NCBI GenBank assembly: GCA_027038295.1
Contig: JALVXD010000172.1
Coordinates: 1-37,351, forward strand
DNA from: Campylobacteraceae bacterium
GTDB lineage: Bacteria > Campylobacterota > Campylobacteria > Campylobacterales > Sulfurovaceae
Reading direction: 5' to 3'
Length of the DNA stretch: 37,351 bases
Part shown: positions 6,656 through 25,388 of the stretch, in pieces
Layout: every line of letters starts with the position of its first letter
Position numbering within the stretch: position 1 is the first letter of the stretch
Translations under genes and position numbers: made by a program
The notes under the pieces: model-generated
Told to the model about the DNA's origin: nothing
The model's input: only the letters and a program-made list of their open reading frames with translations
Database searches by the model: none

Positions 6656-6671
6656 ATCTATTTAAATAGAT
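6656..6671 (+). other. 16-bp palindrome in the rplJ-rplL spacer
   Basis: ATCTATTTAAATAGAT is a perfect palindrome just after the rplJ stop. A second small stem, AATGAT with ATCATT, follows at 6686-6703. Both are AT-rich and could only form weak hairpins; a role in mRNA stability is conceivable. Confidence 0.45.
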
Positions 6672-6730
6672 ATTAATTTGAATCTAATGATATTAAAATC
6701 ATTAAAAAATATAATTTTAAGGAATTAAAA

Positions 6731-7099
6731 ATGGCAACAACTAAAGAAGACGTTTTAGAATTTATTTCAAACATGTCAGTATTAGAGCTTTCTGAGCTTG
6801 TAAAAGAATTTGAAGAGAAATTTGGTGTATCTGCACAAGCTACAGTAGTAGCTGGTGGTGGAGCAGTAGCAGAAGCTGCTGAAGAACAAACAGAATTTGA
6901 CGTAGTACTTACAGATGCAGGTGCTAAAAAAATCAATGCTATTAAAGTTGTAAGAGCTATCACAGGTCTTGGACTTAAAGAAGCTAAAGCAGCAGTTGAA
7001 GAAGCTCCTACAACTCTTAAAGAAGCTGTATCTAAAGAAGAAGCTGAAGAGTTCAAAAAACAAATTGAAGAAGCTGGTGCTTCTTGTGAGCTTAAATAA
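6731..7099 (+). CDS. rplL: 50S ribosomal protein bL12 (L7/L12)
   Basis: bL12 is the multimeric stalk protein that recruits translational GTPases. At 122 residues it has the usual size. The N-terminal dimerisation region includes [21 protein letters not shown], followed by an Ala/Gly/Glu-rich hinge around 40-52. The C-terminal domain contains [20 protein letters not shown], then [15 protein letters not shown], the factor-binding helices. An AAGGA ribosome binding site is upstream. The gene is followed by a 12-bp hairpin and two unusual twin hairpins before rpoB. Confidence 0.98.
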   Translation: MATTKEDVLEFISNMSVLELSELVKEFEEKFGVSAQATVVAGGGAVAEAAEEQTEFDVVLTDAGAKKINAIKVVRAITGLGLKEAKAAVEEAPTTLKEAVSKEEAEEFKKQIEEAGASCELK

Positions 7100-7117
7100 G
7101 TTTTATTTAAGTCACAC

Positions 7118-7146
7118 ATTTCAAATGAGTTCTGCTCATTTGAAAT
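7118..7146 (+). other. 12-bp hairpin downstream of rplL
   Basis: ATTTCAAATGAG (7118-7129) pairs perfectly with CTCATTTGAAAT (7135-7146) around TTCTG. No T-run follows, so it is not a classic terminator. In E. coli the rplL-rpoB spacer has an attenuator and an RNase III site, and this could be a functional counterpart. That comparison is inference. Confidence 0.75.
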
Positions 7147-7169
7147 ACTAAAATATTTCGACCCTTTCT

Positions 7170-7192
7170 TCTACTGCATTAGTAACAGTAGA
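7170..7192 (+). other. Twin hairpin 1 in the rpoB leader
   Basis: TCTACTG pairs with CAGTAGA around the 9-nt loop CATTAGTAA. It shares the 17-nt stretch CTGCATTAGTAACAGTA with hairpin 2, 33 bp downstream. Confidence 0.75.
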
Positions 7193-7201
7193 TTATAACT
7201 C

Positions 7202-7226
7202 TTGTGCTGCATTAGTAACAGTACAA
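7202..7226 (+). other. Twin hairpin 2 in the rpoB leader
   Basis: TTGTGCTG pairs with CAGTACAA (one G-U pair) around the same loop CATTAGTAA as hairpin 1. The outer stem bases differ from hairpin 1 but still pair, which suggests selection for structure. Confidence 0.75.
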
Positions 7227-7247
7227 AATCAAAAAACCATTATCAAT

Positions 7248-7289
7248 TATAATTTTTTTTAGATGTAGTGATGAGCTATTGCGCAATAG
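7248..7289 (+). promoter_or_regulatory. Possible promoter and palindrome just upstream of rpoB
   Basis: A TATAAT at 7248-7253 is followed by the perfect 14-bp palindrome CTATTGCGCAATAG at 7276-7289. There is no clear -35 box. The palindrome would lie at the start of an RNA initiated here and could be an operator or a 5' hairpin. Weak evidence only. Confidence 0.35.
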
Positions 7290-7334
7290 TTTCTTTGTAT
7301 ATCTATACATTTATTAACATAAACATACTAATAA

Positions 7335-16042
<8,708 letters not shown>

Positions 16043-16050
16043 TCTTTCTT

Positions 16051-16080
16051 CTGTAGGCTGTAATAAATTGCAGTCTACAG
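16051..16080 (+). terminator. Probable terminator after rpoC
   Basis: CTGTAGGCTG (16051-16060) pairs with CAGTCTACAG (16071-16080) over 10 bp, including one G-U, with a 10-nt loop. A pyrimidine-rich stretch, CTTATCTTTCTTCC, follows. It starts 9 nt after the rpoC stop, and a new promoter for rpsL lies about 60 nt further on. Confidence 0.7.
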
Positions 16081-16142
16081 CTTATCTTTCTTCCTTAATT
16101 GACCCAAAGTCACATTACTATTAAATTCTCCCATACAAATCC

Positions 16143-16171
16143 TTAACAACTAAAGACTATTTCGGTATAAT
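16143..16171 (+). promoter_or_regulatory. Sigma-70 promoter of rpsL-rpsG-fusA
   Basis: TTAACA (16143-16148) and TATAAT (16166-16171) are spaced by 17 nt, one mismatch from full consensus. The expected start near 16178 gives a leader of about 90 nt containing a strong hairpin before rpsL. Confidence 0.8.
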
Positions 16172-16197
16172 ATGCACCATTTTCTATGTGTGGAAGC

Positions 16198-16230
16198 CCC
16201 GAAAATACGTTTAAACAGTGTATTTTCGGG
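16198..16230 (+). promoter_or_regulatory. Leader hairpin of rpsL mRNA
   Basis: CCCGAAAATAC (16198-16208) and GTATTTTCGGG (16220-16230) form a perfect 11-bp stem with an 11-nt loop. It lies between the predicted transcription start and the rpsL ribosome binding site. It could serve attenuation or autogenous control of the operon; no T-run follows directly. The role is inferred. Confidence 0.7.
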
Positions 16231-16270
16231 ACTTTCATGTCCAGATTTTAATTCAAATAAAGGAATTGTA

Positions 16271-16642
16271 TTGCCTACAATTAATCAATTAGTTCGTAAA
16301 GAACGTAAAAAGCAAGTGAAAAAATCAAAATCACCTGCATTAGTAAACTGTCCTCAAAGAAGAGGTGTATGTACTAGAGTTTATACTACAACTCCAAAAA
16401 AACCTAACTCAGCTTTAAGAAAAGTTGCAAAAGTTAGATTGACAAGTGGATTTGAAGTTATTTCATACATTGGTGGAGAAGGTCATAACCTTCAAGAACA
16501 CTCAATTGTACTTGTACGTGGTGGTAGAATCAAAGATTTACCTGGTGTTAAATACCATATCGTTCGTGGTGCATTGGATGCATCTGGTGTTAACGGTAGA
16601 AAAGTTGCTCGTTCTAAATACGGTACTAAAAGACCTAAATAG
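16271..16642 (+). CDS. rpsL: 30S ribosomal protein uS12
   Basis: uS12 lies at the decoding centre and governs accuracy and streptomycin response. From the TTG at 16271 the product is 123 residues, the family length, beginning (M)[20 protein letters not shown]. An AAGGA ends 6 nt before this TTG, and homologues start with MPTINQL, so the longer upstream reading frame is not used. Conserved loops [18 protein letters not shown] and [18 protein letters not shown] have lysines at the streptomycin-sensitive positions. It begins the rpsL-rpsG-fusA unit, with its own promoter upstream. Confidence 0.97.
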   Translation: MPTINQLVRKERKKQVKKSKSPALVNCPQRRGVCTRVYTTTPKKPNSALRKVAKVRLTSGFEVISYIGGEGHNLQEHSIVLVRGGRIKDLPGVKYHIVRGALDASGVNGRKVARSKYGTKRPK

Positions 16643-17288
<646 letters not shown>

Positions 17289-17299
17289 GGGAATAAGTT

Positions 17300-19387
17300 A
17301 TGGCAAGAACACATAAACTCGAAGACGTAAGAAACATTGGTATTGCAGCTCACATTGATGCTGGTAAAACAACAACTACTGAGAGAATCCTTTTCTATAC
17401 AGGTGTTGAGCATAAAATTGGTGAAGTTCACGATGGTGCAGCAACAATGGACTGGATGGAGCAAGAGCAAGAGAGAGGTATTACCATTACTTCTGCTGCT
17501 ACTACTTGTGAGTGGGACAAAAAGCAAATCAACATTATAGATACTCCTGGTCACGTTGACTTTACCATTGAAGTTGAGCGTTCTATGAGGGTACTTGATG
17601 GTGCTGTTTCAGTCTTCTGTGCTGTTGGTGGGGTTCAACCACAATCAGAAACAGTTTGGAGACAACGTAACCGTTATGGTGTACCATCAATTGTATTTGT
17701 AAACAAATATGATAGAACTGGTGCTGACTTTTACGAAGTTGAGAGACAAATTAAAGAGAGACTAAAAGGTAACCCTGTTCCTATTCAGCTTCCAATTGGT
17801 GCTGAAGAAAACTTTCAAGGGGTTATTGACCTTGTAAAAATGAAAGCAATCGTTTGGGATCAAGATGCTGCAATGGGCTCTAACTACCATGTTGAAGAGA
17901 TTCCCGAAGATATGGTTGAAATTTCTGAAACTTACCGTGAAAAAATGATTGAAGAGATCTCTTCAGCAGATGGTAATGATGAACTTATGGAAAAATACAT
18001 GGAAGGTGAAGAGCTTAGCGAAGATGAGATTGTAGCTGGTATTAAAGCTGCAACCATTGGTATGCACATTGTTCCAATGACGGTTGGTACAGCCTTTAAA
18101 AATAAAGGAGTTCAAACACTACTTGATGCAGTTGTTGCTTACCTTCCATCTCCAGTTGAATCAGCTGCCATTAAAGGTACGATGATGGATGATGAAGAAG
18201 TTGAAGTTGAAGTTCCATCTACAGATGATGGTGCATTTGCTTCTTTAGCATTTAAAATTATGACCGATCCATTTGTGGGTCAGTTGACATTTATTCGTGT
18301 TTACCGTGGTTCTTTACAGTCTGGTTCTTACGTACATAACTCAACTAAAGACAAAAAAGAGCGTATTGGTCGAATTATGAAAATGCATGCTATTAAAAGA
18401 GAAGAAGTTGATGAAATTTACGCAGGTGAAATCGGTGCTGTTGTTGGTCTTAAATCTACAACGACTGGTGACACACTATGTGATGCTTCAGACAAAGTAG
18501 TACTAGAGAGAATGGATTTCCCAGATCCAGTTATTTCTGTTGCTGTTGAGCCAAAAACAAAAGCTGACCAAGAAAAAATGGGTATTGCTCTTTCTAAATT
18601 GGCAGCAGAAGATCCTTCTTTCCGTGTTTCTACCGATGAAGAGTCTGGTCAAACTATTATTGCAGGGATGGGTGAACTTCACCTTGAAATTCTTGTAGAT
18701 AGAATGAAAAGAGAGTTTTCTGTTGAAGCAGAAGTTGGAGCTCCACAAGTTTCATACCGTGAAACTATTAGAGAATCTGTTGACCAAGAGTACAAATATG
18801 CTAAACAATCTGGTGGACGTGGACAATTTGGTCATGTTTATCTTAAAATTGAGCCACAAGAAGCTGGTTTTGGTTACGAGTTTGTTGATGCTGTTAAAGG
18901 TGGGGTTGTTCCAAAAGAGTTTATCAAACCTGTAGATAAAGGTATTCAAGAAGCAATGGCTAGAGGTATTCAAGCTGGTTACCCTGTTGAAGATGTAAAA
19001 GTTACACTTTATGATGGTTCTTACCATGATGTCGATTCATCTGAAATGGCGTTTAAACTTGCTGCTTCTATGGGATTCAGAGAGGGTTGTAGAAAAGCGA
19101 ACCCTGTTATTCTCGAACCAATGATGAAAGTTGAAGTTGAAACTCCAGAAGATTACATGGGAGACGTTATTGGTGACGTGTCTAAAAGACGTGGTATCGT
19201 TCGTGGAATGAGTGACAGAGCAGGAAACAAAATTGTTGATGCTTTTGTACCACTTTCTGAAATGTTCGGTTACTCAACAGACCTACGTTCAATGAGTCAA
19301 GGTCGTGCTACATACGCGATGGAATTTGATCACTATGCTGAAGTTCCACAAAATGTTGCAAAAGAGATTATTGAGAAGAGAAACTAA
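17300..19387 (+). CDS. fusA: Elongation factor G
   Basis: EF-G is the GTPase that translocates tRNAs and mRNA and acts in ribosome recycling. The 695 residues match the family. GTPase motifs are AHIDAGKT at 17-24, [11 protein letters not shown] in switch I, DTPGHVDF, and [10 protein letters not shown] for NKxD. Later domains carry [18 protein letters not shown] and the domain IV sequence [18 protein letters not shown]. The C-terminal domain V includes [26 protein letters not shown] lies upstream of the ATG. A strong terminator follows, and no tuf gene comes after it, unlike the E. coli str operon. Confidence 0.99.
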   Translation: MARTHKLEDVRNIGIAAHIDAGKTTTTERILFYTGVEHKIGEVHDGAATMDWMEQEQERGITITSAATTCEWDKKQINIIDTPGHVDFTIEVERSMRVLDGAVSVFCAVGGVQPQSETVWRQRNRYGVPSIVFVNKYDRTGADFYEVERQIKERLKGNPVPIQLPIGAEENFQGVIDLVKMKAIVWDQDAAMGSNYHVEEIPEDMVEISETYREKMIEEISSADGNDELMEKYMEGEELSEDEIVAGIKAATIGMHIVPMTVGTAFKNKGVQTLLDAVVAYLPSPVESAAIKGTMMDDEEVEVEVPSTDDGAFASLAFKIMTDPFVGQLTFIRVYRGSLQSGSYVHNSTKDKKERIGRIMKMHAIKREEVDEIYAGEIGAVVGLKSTTTGDTLCDASDKVVLERMDFPDPVISVAVEPKTKADQEKMGIALSKLAAEDPSFRVSTDEESGQTIIAGMGELHLEILVDRMKREFSVEAEVGAPQVSYRETIRESVDQEYKYAKQSGGRGQFGHVYLKIEPQEAGFGYEFVDAVKGGVVPKEFIKPVDKGIQEAMARGIQAGYPVEDVKVTLYDGSYHDVDSSEMAFKLAASMGFREGCRKANPVILEPMMKVEVETPEDYMGDVIGDVSKRRGIVRGMSDRAGNKIVDAFVPLSEMFGYSTDLRSMSQGRATYAMEFDHYAEVPQNVAKEIIEKRN

Positions 19388-19409
19388 GGTTTTTCTTTTG
19401 TCTCTTTTT

Positions 19410-19445
19410 ACTCTATTGGGTTTTTCCCAATAGAGTATCTTTTTC
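19410..19445 (+). terminator. Intrinsic terminator after fusA
   Basis: ACTCTATTGGG (19410-19420) pairs perfectly with CCCAATAGAGT (19426-19436) around TTTTT and is followed by ATCTTTTTC. It ends the rpsL-rpsG-fusA transcript and marks the boundary of the core gene cluster. Confidence 0.92.
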
Positions 19446-19545
19446 AACTTTTTATTTTCTTCTTTTTTATTTTTATTTCTTTTTTATTTCTTTTCTTTTC
19501 TTTTTTCTAAACTTTTTATCCCTTCTTCTTATTATTATTCATTTA
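19436..19545 (+). other. G-free pyrimidine-rich tract
   Basis: 110 nt on the + strand contain no G and are mostly T with scattered C and a few A. The tract begins at the fusA terminator and is followed by about 130 nt of A/T-rich DNA leading to the first giant surface-protein gene. No gene is seen in the 293-nt spacer. It may be simply terminator tail plus promoter upstream DNA. Confidence 0.7.
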
Positions 19546-19680
19546 GGCTTTATTCTAATTCTTAAATTTATATTAAAATATAATTATAATTATCTTAAAT
19601 AAATAATAAATAAGATAGAATATAGTTTAAATTAAAATTAATTATTTATTTTAATGTAATATCTATATCAAGGAGAGAAA

Positions 19681-22600
19681 ATGAAAAGAATTCGCAATAT
19701 ATTATTACTTCTTACGACAATGTTTGTAAATGTTTTTGCACAGGTAGACTATGCCAATGTCAAAATTTCTGATGCACAGCCTACCGTAAAAAAATCAAAA
19801 TATAGTAATAGTTATTCTAAAACTACTGTTTCTAAAGTATCACTAGGAAGCTATGTTTGGTTTGACCATAATGGTAATGGGCTACAAGATTTAGGTGAGT
19901 TGGGTATTTATGGAGTTAACCTTAAACTTTATGATAATGCTGACTGTACAGGTACTGTTATAGCAACTACAAAAAGTTCAGATATTGGATATTACAAATT
20001 TTCTGATATTACACAAAGTACAGATAAGTACTGTATAGGAGTAGCGTACCCAAGTTATTGGACACATACTCTCCCTAACAGTGGTGATGATGCTTTGGAC
20101 TCAGATGTCATTACTATGAGCAGTAGTATGGGAAAAATAGAAAACATTTCATTGATTAAAAATAATCTGAACTTAGATGTTGGTTTACAGCACAAAGATA
20201 CAAATTGTCAGGTTCCAACACTAAAAACTGGAGCTACAGGAGAGTATAATTACAATAACTCATGGGCAAAAAGAGCCACACTTGATGTGGAGTTTGAAAA
20301 TGTGGTTGCCAATGGATTTTGTCATGAGTATAGCAACAGTGGTCCAGAAGTAGGAGAAAAGTATACGGCTCATTTAAAAGATAGGTTAAATTTTTCTAAT
20401 CTACAACGAGACCGACTTTCACGAACATTTAGATTTATGAGTGACCCTGAGATTATAGCATTGGTTGAAGAGAGTTTTAATCCTGAAGATAGACATTACT
20501 GGTTTAATGTTATGTCTAACGCATTTGTGTGGTACTACTCTGATTGGAAAAGTGATTTTTCTAAAATAGAAAACTATATAGATAATGGATGGTTATCAGA
20601 TAAGCTGACCGATGCAGAGAAATCCTCTTTAAAGGATATATCGAGACTTATTATTAATAAAATAGAAGGTCTTAACGGAGAAGTTCAGTATGAACCGATG
20701 AAAGTTTACTACCTCTGGAATGAAGATAATGATAAGCATCAAGATTTAATTGTTCCCGAGACATCTTTAGTACCAAAGCAGAGTGAATGTAAAGCACCTA
20801 TTGCTACAGCAGAACTAGGAGATTTTGTTTGGTTTGATGCCGATAGAAATGGTAAACAAGATAATGGTGAAGCTGGTTTAAAAGGTGTTAAAGTTGAACT
20901 GTACAGCAGTGATACCTTGGTTAAGAGTACAACGACAGATGCAAATGGTACCTATCTTTTTTCTACTTTAGAAGCTGGAGAGTACAGCTTGAAATTTTTT
21001 GCTAAAAATGGTTGGAGTATTACTAGTAAAAATGCAGAGGGTGTATCTGCTTCGTTAAATTCTGATGCTGATAAGAGTACAGGCAAAACAGAAGCGTTAA
21101 CACTGAATGATGGAGAGAAGAACCATGATATTGATGCAGGTATGTATATTACTCCTAAACCAGCTATTAAAATAACTAAAGAGACCAATGGTGGTAAGGT
21201 AGATAATATTGTTGAGGGTGATGTAGTTACTTGGACTTATGTTATTACTAACAGTGGAAATGAACCTCTCTCTAGTCTTGTCATTACTGACAACAAAGAG
21301 GGTACGGTTTCGGATTGTAAGGGTGAAGGTTCATTAGAAGCATTGAACCCTACAAAAAGTATCACTTGTACTAAAGTGGGAACAGCTATTTTAGGTGCAT
21401 ATGAAAACTCTGTGACCGTTGTAGCTTCTGCTGACAGTGTAGAGGTTCAAGACAGTGCAAAGAGTTCATATGTGGGTAAAGATGCTCCTATTTTAACAGG
21501 TTCTATTGGTGACTATGTTTGGTTAGACTTTAACCATAATGGTATCCAAGATACAGATGAGCCAGTAGTCAATGCGATAACTGTTAAACTTTTTAATAAA
21601 GAGAATAAAGAGATAGCTGTTACTAAAACAGATGCTTCTGGAAAGTATCAATTTTTAGATGTTGTAGCAGGTGAGTATTATGTGCAGTTTTCACTTCCAA
21701 GTGCTTACTCTACAACCATTCAAGATAGAGGTGATGATACCTTAGATTCAGATGTAAATGCAGATGGAAAGACAGCACTGTTTACTTTAGGTGCTGGTGA
21801 GAATATAGATAGTATAGATATGGGTCTCTACCCAATGTTGGTTGAGTTAGGAAATCGTGTTTGGTATGATGCCAATAAAAATGGTATTCAAGATGCTGAT
21901 GAAAAAGAGAATATAGCCAATGTTACAGTGAAGTTATATAAAGAGGGTGGTGAGTTTGTTAAAGAGACAAAAACACGTGCTTCTGGTCTTTATGATTTTA
22001 AAGATTTAATTGCTGGAAACTACTATGTTGTTTTTGATATTCCTGAAAACTATAAGGTAAGTCCTAATAATGTAGGAAACAATGAGAGTGATGACTCTGA
22101 TGCAAACCCTACAACAGGTAAAACAGATGTAGTGACATTGGTAGCTGGAATTAATAATAGAACGGTAGACATGGGTCTCTATCAAGAAGCTGCAAAAGTT
22201 GGTGATAGAGTTTGGTACGATGCCAACAAAAATGGTATTCAAGATGATGGAGAAGAGGGCGTAGGTGATGTTACCGTTAAGCTCTATCGTGTAGGTGAAG
22301 CTGATGCTGTAGCCGTTACTAAAACATCTGCAACAGGTATTTACCTTTTTGATAATGTATCTCCTGCTGACTATTATATTGTATTTACTGCACCTGCTGG
22401 TTATACTATTACAGAAGTAAATAAGGGTGATGAGAGTAAAGATTCAGATGCTGACGCTACTGGTAAAACAGAAAACTTTACACTACTTACGGGAACACAA
22501 AACTCTACTATAGATATGGGGGTTTACCAAAATGTAGTAAGTCTTGGAGACAAAGTTTGGCTCGATACCAACCATGATGGAATACAAGATGTAGGTGAAA

Positions 22601-25311
22601 CAGGTGTAAGAGACATCAACGTAACCATTCATAGTGAGACCAATGATTTTTCTAAGTCGGTTTTAACGGATGAAAATGGTAATTACTTGTTTACACACTT
22701 GTCTGCTGGTGAATATTCTGTAGAGTTTAAAGATATACCTTATGGACATCTTATTACTCAAAAAGATGTAAATGGTAACAAGAGTGACCTGAATGATTCT
22801 GATGTATATGTCAATGAAGATAAGAAGCTAGTAACAGAGGCAACACTTTTAACTCCTGGTGAAAATGATTTATCATGGGATATGGGAATCTATAAAACAG
22901 TTTGTCTTCCAGGAAAAGCAGTTCTTGGAAACTTGGTTTGGGAAGACTTTAACAAAAATGGTATTCAAGACATAGGTGAGCGAGGGGTGGCAAATGTAAA
23001 AGCAACACTCTTTAACAACGATACCGATGAAAAAGTAGCTGAGGTTGTTACTGATGAAAATGGTCTTTATGAGTTTGCACACCTTGACCCAGCGTTTAAC
23101 TACTATGTTCAGTTTACTCTACCTGCTGGTTATGTGGTAAGTCCACAAGACCAAGATGATGATATGATAGATTCAGATGCAGATGCAACGGGTAAAACAG
23201 ATGTAATTACTTTAGAAGCTGACCAGATTAACTCTACTGTTGATATGGGTATTCATCATGAGGGTTCTACCATTGGTGATAGAGTTTGGTACGATGAGAA
23301 AAATGGTGTAAGTAACGGTATTCAAGATGCAAGTGAAAATGGTGTTCAAGCTGTAAAAGTTACACTCTATAGTGCCAATGGTGATGAGGTTCAGACCACT
23401 CAAACCAATGCAAGTGGAGAGTACCACTTTACCAATGTTCCAAAAGGAAATTACACCATCGGTTTTTCTGAATTGCCAAATGGTTATGTCTTTACAGAGG
23501 AGAACCAAGGTGCCAATAGTGAGCTTGACTCTAACGTAAATGCGAATGGAAGAACAGATGTTATCGTTGTTGATGGTATTGCCAATGTAGGGGCTATTGA
23601 TGCAGGTATCAAAACACTCTCTCCTGTAGATTCTCGTCCAGATATAAAAAGAGGTACATCGGGAGAAAGTACAGTTATTGATATTTTAGCAAATGATGGA
23701 GATGGTACTTATGACCTTGACCCTTCAACGGTAAAAATTACAAACATACCTGATGGTGCAACACTGAGTGAAGATGGTAGAACTTTAACCGTACCAACTG
23801 AGGGTGTATGGAGTGTAAATCCTTCAACTGGAGCCATTACGTTTACACCTAATGATGGTTTTGTAGGAGACCCTACACCTATTAGTTATACGGTATCTGA
23901 TACACAAGGAAATGAGACGGGTGCTGATGTTGAAGTAAACTATCCACCTTTAGCACAAGATGACCATGTAAATGGTGAAGTTGGAAAGCAGATTGTTATC
24001 TATGTCCTTGATAACGACAGTAATACTTCAACACCACTTGATAAAACAACTGTAAGAATCATTGACCCTGAAAATGGTAATGAAGTAGAGACTTTAACCG
24101 TAGTTGGAGAAGGAACATGGAGTACCAATGAAGATGGTTCTATTACCTTTACTCCTGAAGATGGCTTTAAAAATAATCCAACTCCAATAGAGTATATCGT
24201 ACAAGAGCAGTCAGGAGATGTGAGTAATAGAGCAACTGTTACTATTGTTTACCCTGATGCAGTTGATGATGTGATTATTGTACCAGTAGGGCATACAGGT
24301 GACATTACGGTTAATGTACTTGAAAATGATAGTAACAATACAGAAGCTTCTAGCGTCTCTTTAGGATGTACAGAAGCAAATGTAAAAAGTTTAACGGTAG
24401 CAGGTGAAGGTGTGTGGAGCGTTACCGATATTGGAAGAGTTCTCTTTACTCCTAAGGCAGAATTTATTAATGAGCCTACAGATGTTAACTATACAGTTGG
24501 ATTGGTTTCAGGTGAGCGTTCTAACTGTGCAACCATAGATGTACGTTTGGAGTTGTTGGCTAGAGATGACAGCTCACTTATGAATGTAGGTGGCTCAACA
24601 TGTATTCATGTTCTAAACAATGACTATGGTTCTCTTAATCCAGAGTCTGTAAAACTTATTTTACCAGAGAAGATACCAGCTGGAAGTAGAGTGAGTGAAG
24701 ATGGAAAAACTTTAACTGTACGTGGTGAGGGTGTATGGTCTGCAAGTAGTGAAGGTATGGTTTGTTTTAGAGCTGAAGACGGCTTTACGACAACGCCAAC
24801 ACCAATTAACTATAGTGTAGAGAATCGTAATGCTTTAGTTAGCAATATTGCAACCATTACTTTAACTCAAGGTGGTGATGCAACCGTTGTCGCTACCAAT
24901 AACAGTGCTCAGGCAAATAATGGTGAGCCTATAGTTATAGATGTGTTGAGTGATGATAGAGGTGACATTAATGGTTCAAGCGTTTATATTTTAGATGTAG
25001 ATGGTAATAGAGTTCAGAGTCGTGTGGTTACGGGGGAAGGAACTTGGCAAGTAAATACTGACCAAACAGTAACATTTACACCAGAAGCAGGTTATACGGG
25101 TACGCCTACTCCTATTGAGTATGTTATTCAAGACCGTCATGGTGTTATTAGTAATACGGCTACGATTACTATTAAAGGAGTATGTACCTGTGAAGCATAT
25201 GAGAAGAGTATTCCTGTATTAAGTGATACAGCAGGAGTTTTAATGTTCTTGTTAACACTTTTACTAATGCTTTTCTTTTTTGAGAGAGAAGAAAATATGA
25301 GATATAGTTAG
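19681..25311 (+). CDS. Giant secreted SdrD_B/CshA-repeat surface protein with C-terminal sorting signal
   Basis: This 1876-residue predicted cell-surface fibre protein starts after AAGGAGAG. Residues 1-20 are a signal peptide. Eight SdrD_B-type beta domains (GDxVWxDxNxNGIQDxGE pattern) start near 53, 377, 606, 721, 839, 953, 1080 and 1196; their D-x-N-x-N-G-x-x-D loops suggest calcium binding. Residues 175-370 form a different domain with Cys214, [10 protein letters not shown] at 279-288 and KHQDLIV near 352, resembling a thioester adhesin domain with Asn in place of the reactive Gln. A DUF11-like domain spans about 493-597. Five CshA-like repeats of ~100 residues cover 1315-1834. The end is [14 protein letters not shown], one membrane span and EREE. 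The architecture suggests an adhesin or surface layer; the ligand is unknown. Confidence 0.85.
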   Translation: MKRIRNILLLLTTMFVNVFAQVDYANVKISDAQPTVKKSKYSNSYSKTTVSKVSLGSYVWFDHNGNGLQDLGELGIYGVNLKLYDNADCTGTVIATTKSSDIGYYKFSDITQSTDKYCIGVAYPSYWTHTLPNSGDDALDSDVITMSSSMGKIENISLIKNNLNLDVGLQHKDTNCQVPTLKTGATGEYNYNNSWAKRATLDVEFENVVANGFCHEYSNSGPEVGEKYTAHLKDRLNFSNLQRDRLSRTFRFMSDPEIIALVEESFNPEDRHYWFNVMSNAFVWYYSDWKSDFSKIENYIDNGWLSDKLTDAEKSSLKDISRLIINKIEGLNGEVQYEPMKVYYLWNEDNDKHQDLIVPETSLVPKQSECKAPIATAELGDFVWFDADRNGKQDNGEAGLKGVKVELYSSDTLVKSTTTDANGTYLFSTLEAGEYSLKFFAKNGWSITSKNAEGVSASLNSDADKSTGKTEALTLNDGEKNHDIDAGMYITPKPAIKITKETNGGKVDNIVEGDVVTWTYVITNSGNEPLSSLVITDNKEGTVSDCKGEGSLEALNPTKSITCTKVGTAILGAYENSVTVVASADSVEVQDSAKSSYVGKDAPILTGSIGDYVWLDFNHNGIQDTDEPVVNAITVKLFNKENKEIAVTKTDASGKYQFLDVVAGEYYVQFSLPSAYSTTIQDRGDDTLDSDVNADGKTALFTLGAGENIDSIDMGLYPMLVELGNRVWYDANKNGIQDADEKENIANVTVKLYKEGGEFVKETKTRASGLYDFKDLIAGNYYVVFDIPENYKVSPNNVGNNESDDSDANPTTGKTDVVTLVAGINNRTVDMGLYQEAAKVGDRVWYDANKNGIQDDGEEGVGDVTVKLYRVGEADAVAVTKTSATGIYLFDNVSPADYYIVFTAPAGYTITEVNKGDESKDSDADATGKTENFTLLTGTQNSTIDMGVYQNVVSLGDKVWLDTNHDGIQDVGETGVRDINVTIHSETNDFSKSVLTDENGNYLFTHLSAGEYSVEFKDIPYGHLITQKDVNGNKSDLNDSDVYVNEDKKLVTEATLLTPGENDLSWDMGIYKTVCLPGKAVLGNLVWEDFNKNGIQDIGERGVANVKATLFNNDTDEKVAEVVTDENGLYEFAHLDPAFNYYVQFTLPAGYVVSPQDQDDDMIDSDADATGKTDVITLEADQINSTVDMGIHHEGSTIGDRVWYDEKNGVSNGIQDASENGVQAVKVTLYSANGDEVQTTQTNASGEYHFTNVPKGNYTIGFSELPNGYVFTEENQGANSELDSNVNANGRTDVIVVDGIANVGAIDAGIKTLSPVDSRPDIKRGTSGESTVIDILANDGDGTYDLDPSTVKITNIPDGATLSEDGRTLTVPTEGVWSVNPSTGAITFTPNDGFVGDPTPISYTVSDTQGNETGADVEVNYPPLAQDDHVNGEVGKQIVIYVLDNDSNTSTPLDKTTVRIIDPENGNEVETLTVVGEGTWSTNEDGSITFTPEDGFKNNPTPIEYIVQEQSGDVSNRATVTIVYPDAVDDVIIVPVGHTGDITVNVLENDSNNTEASSVSLGCTEANVKSLTVAGEGVWSVTDIGRVLFTPKAEFINEPTDVNYTVGLVSGERSNCATIDVRLELLARDDSSLMNVGGSTCIHVLNNDYGSLNPESVKLILPEKIPAGSRVSEDGKTLTVRGEGVWSASSEGMVCFRAEDGFTTTPTPINYSVENRNALVSNIATITLTQGGDATVVATNNSAQANNGEPIVIDVLSDDRGDINGSSVYILDVDGNRVQSRVVTGEGTWQVNTDQTVTFTPEAGYTGTPTPIEYVIQDRHGVISNTATITIKGVCTCEAYEKSIPVLSDTAGVLMFLLTLLLMLFFFEREENMRYS

Positions 25312-25336
25312 AAATACCAAGATTAATTGGTATTTT
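25312..25336 (+). terminator. Weak hairpin after the first giant gene
   Basis: AAATACCAA (25312-25320) pairs with TTGGTATTT (25327-25335) around GATTAA, immediately after the stop codon. Only a short T-run is present within and after the stem. It may be a partial terminator before the beta-barrel gene. Confidence 0.5.
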
Positions 25337-25355
25337 CAGCTTAAACAGTGTAAAA

Positions 25356-25361
25356 TATAAT
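25356..25361 (+). promoter_or_regulatory. Possible -10 element of the beta-barrel gene
   Basis: TATAAT lies 27 nt before the ATG at 25389 in an A/T-rich stretch without a clear -35 box. It suggests that the small outer-membrane protein can be transcribed separately from the giant gene upstream. Confidence 0.4.
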
Positions 25362-25388
25362 TAAATAATATATAACAAAGGATTTAAA

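Noticed and set aside
7202-7226. Twin hairpins considered as terminators
   Set aside because: Neither is followed by a proper T-run; they are better viewed as structured leader elements.
16172-16270. Longer N-terminus for rpsL from an upstream ATG
   Set aside because: It would begin at the promoter -10 box and read through the leader hairpin, and homologues start at MPTINQL.
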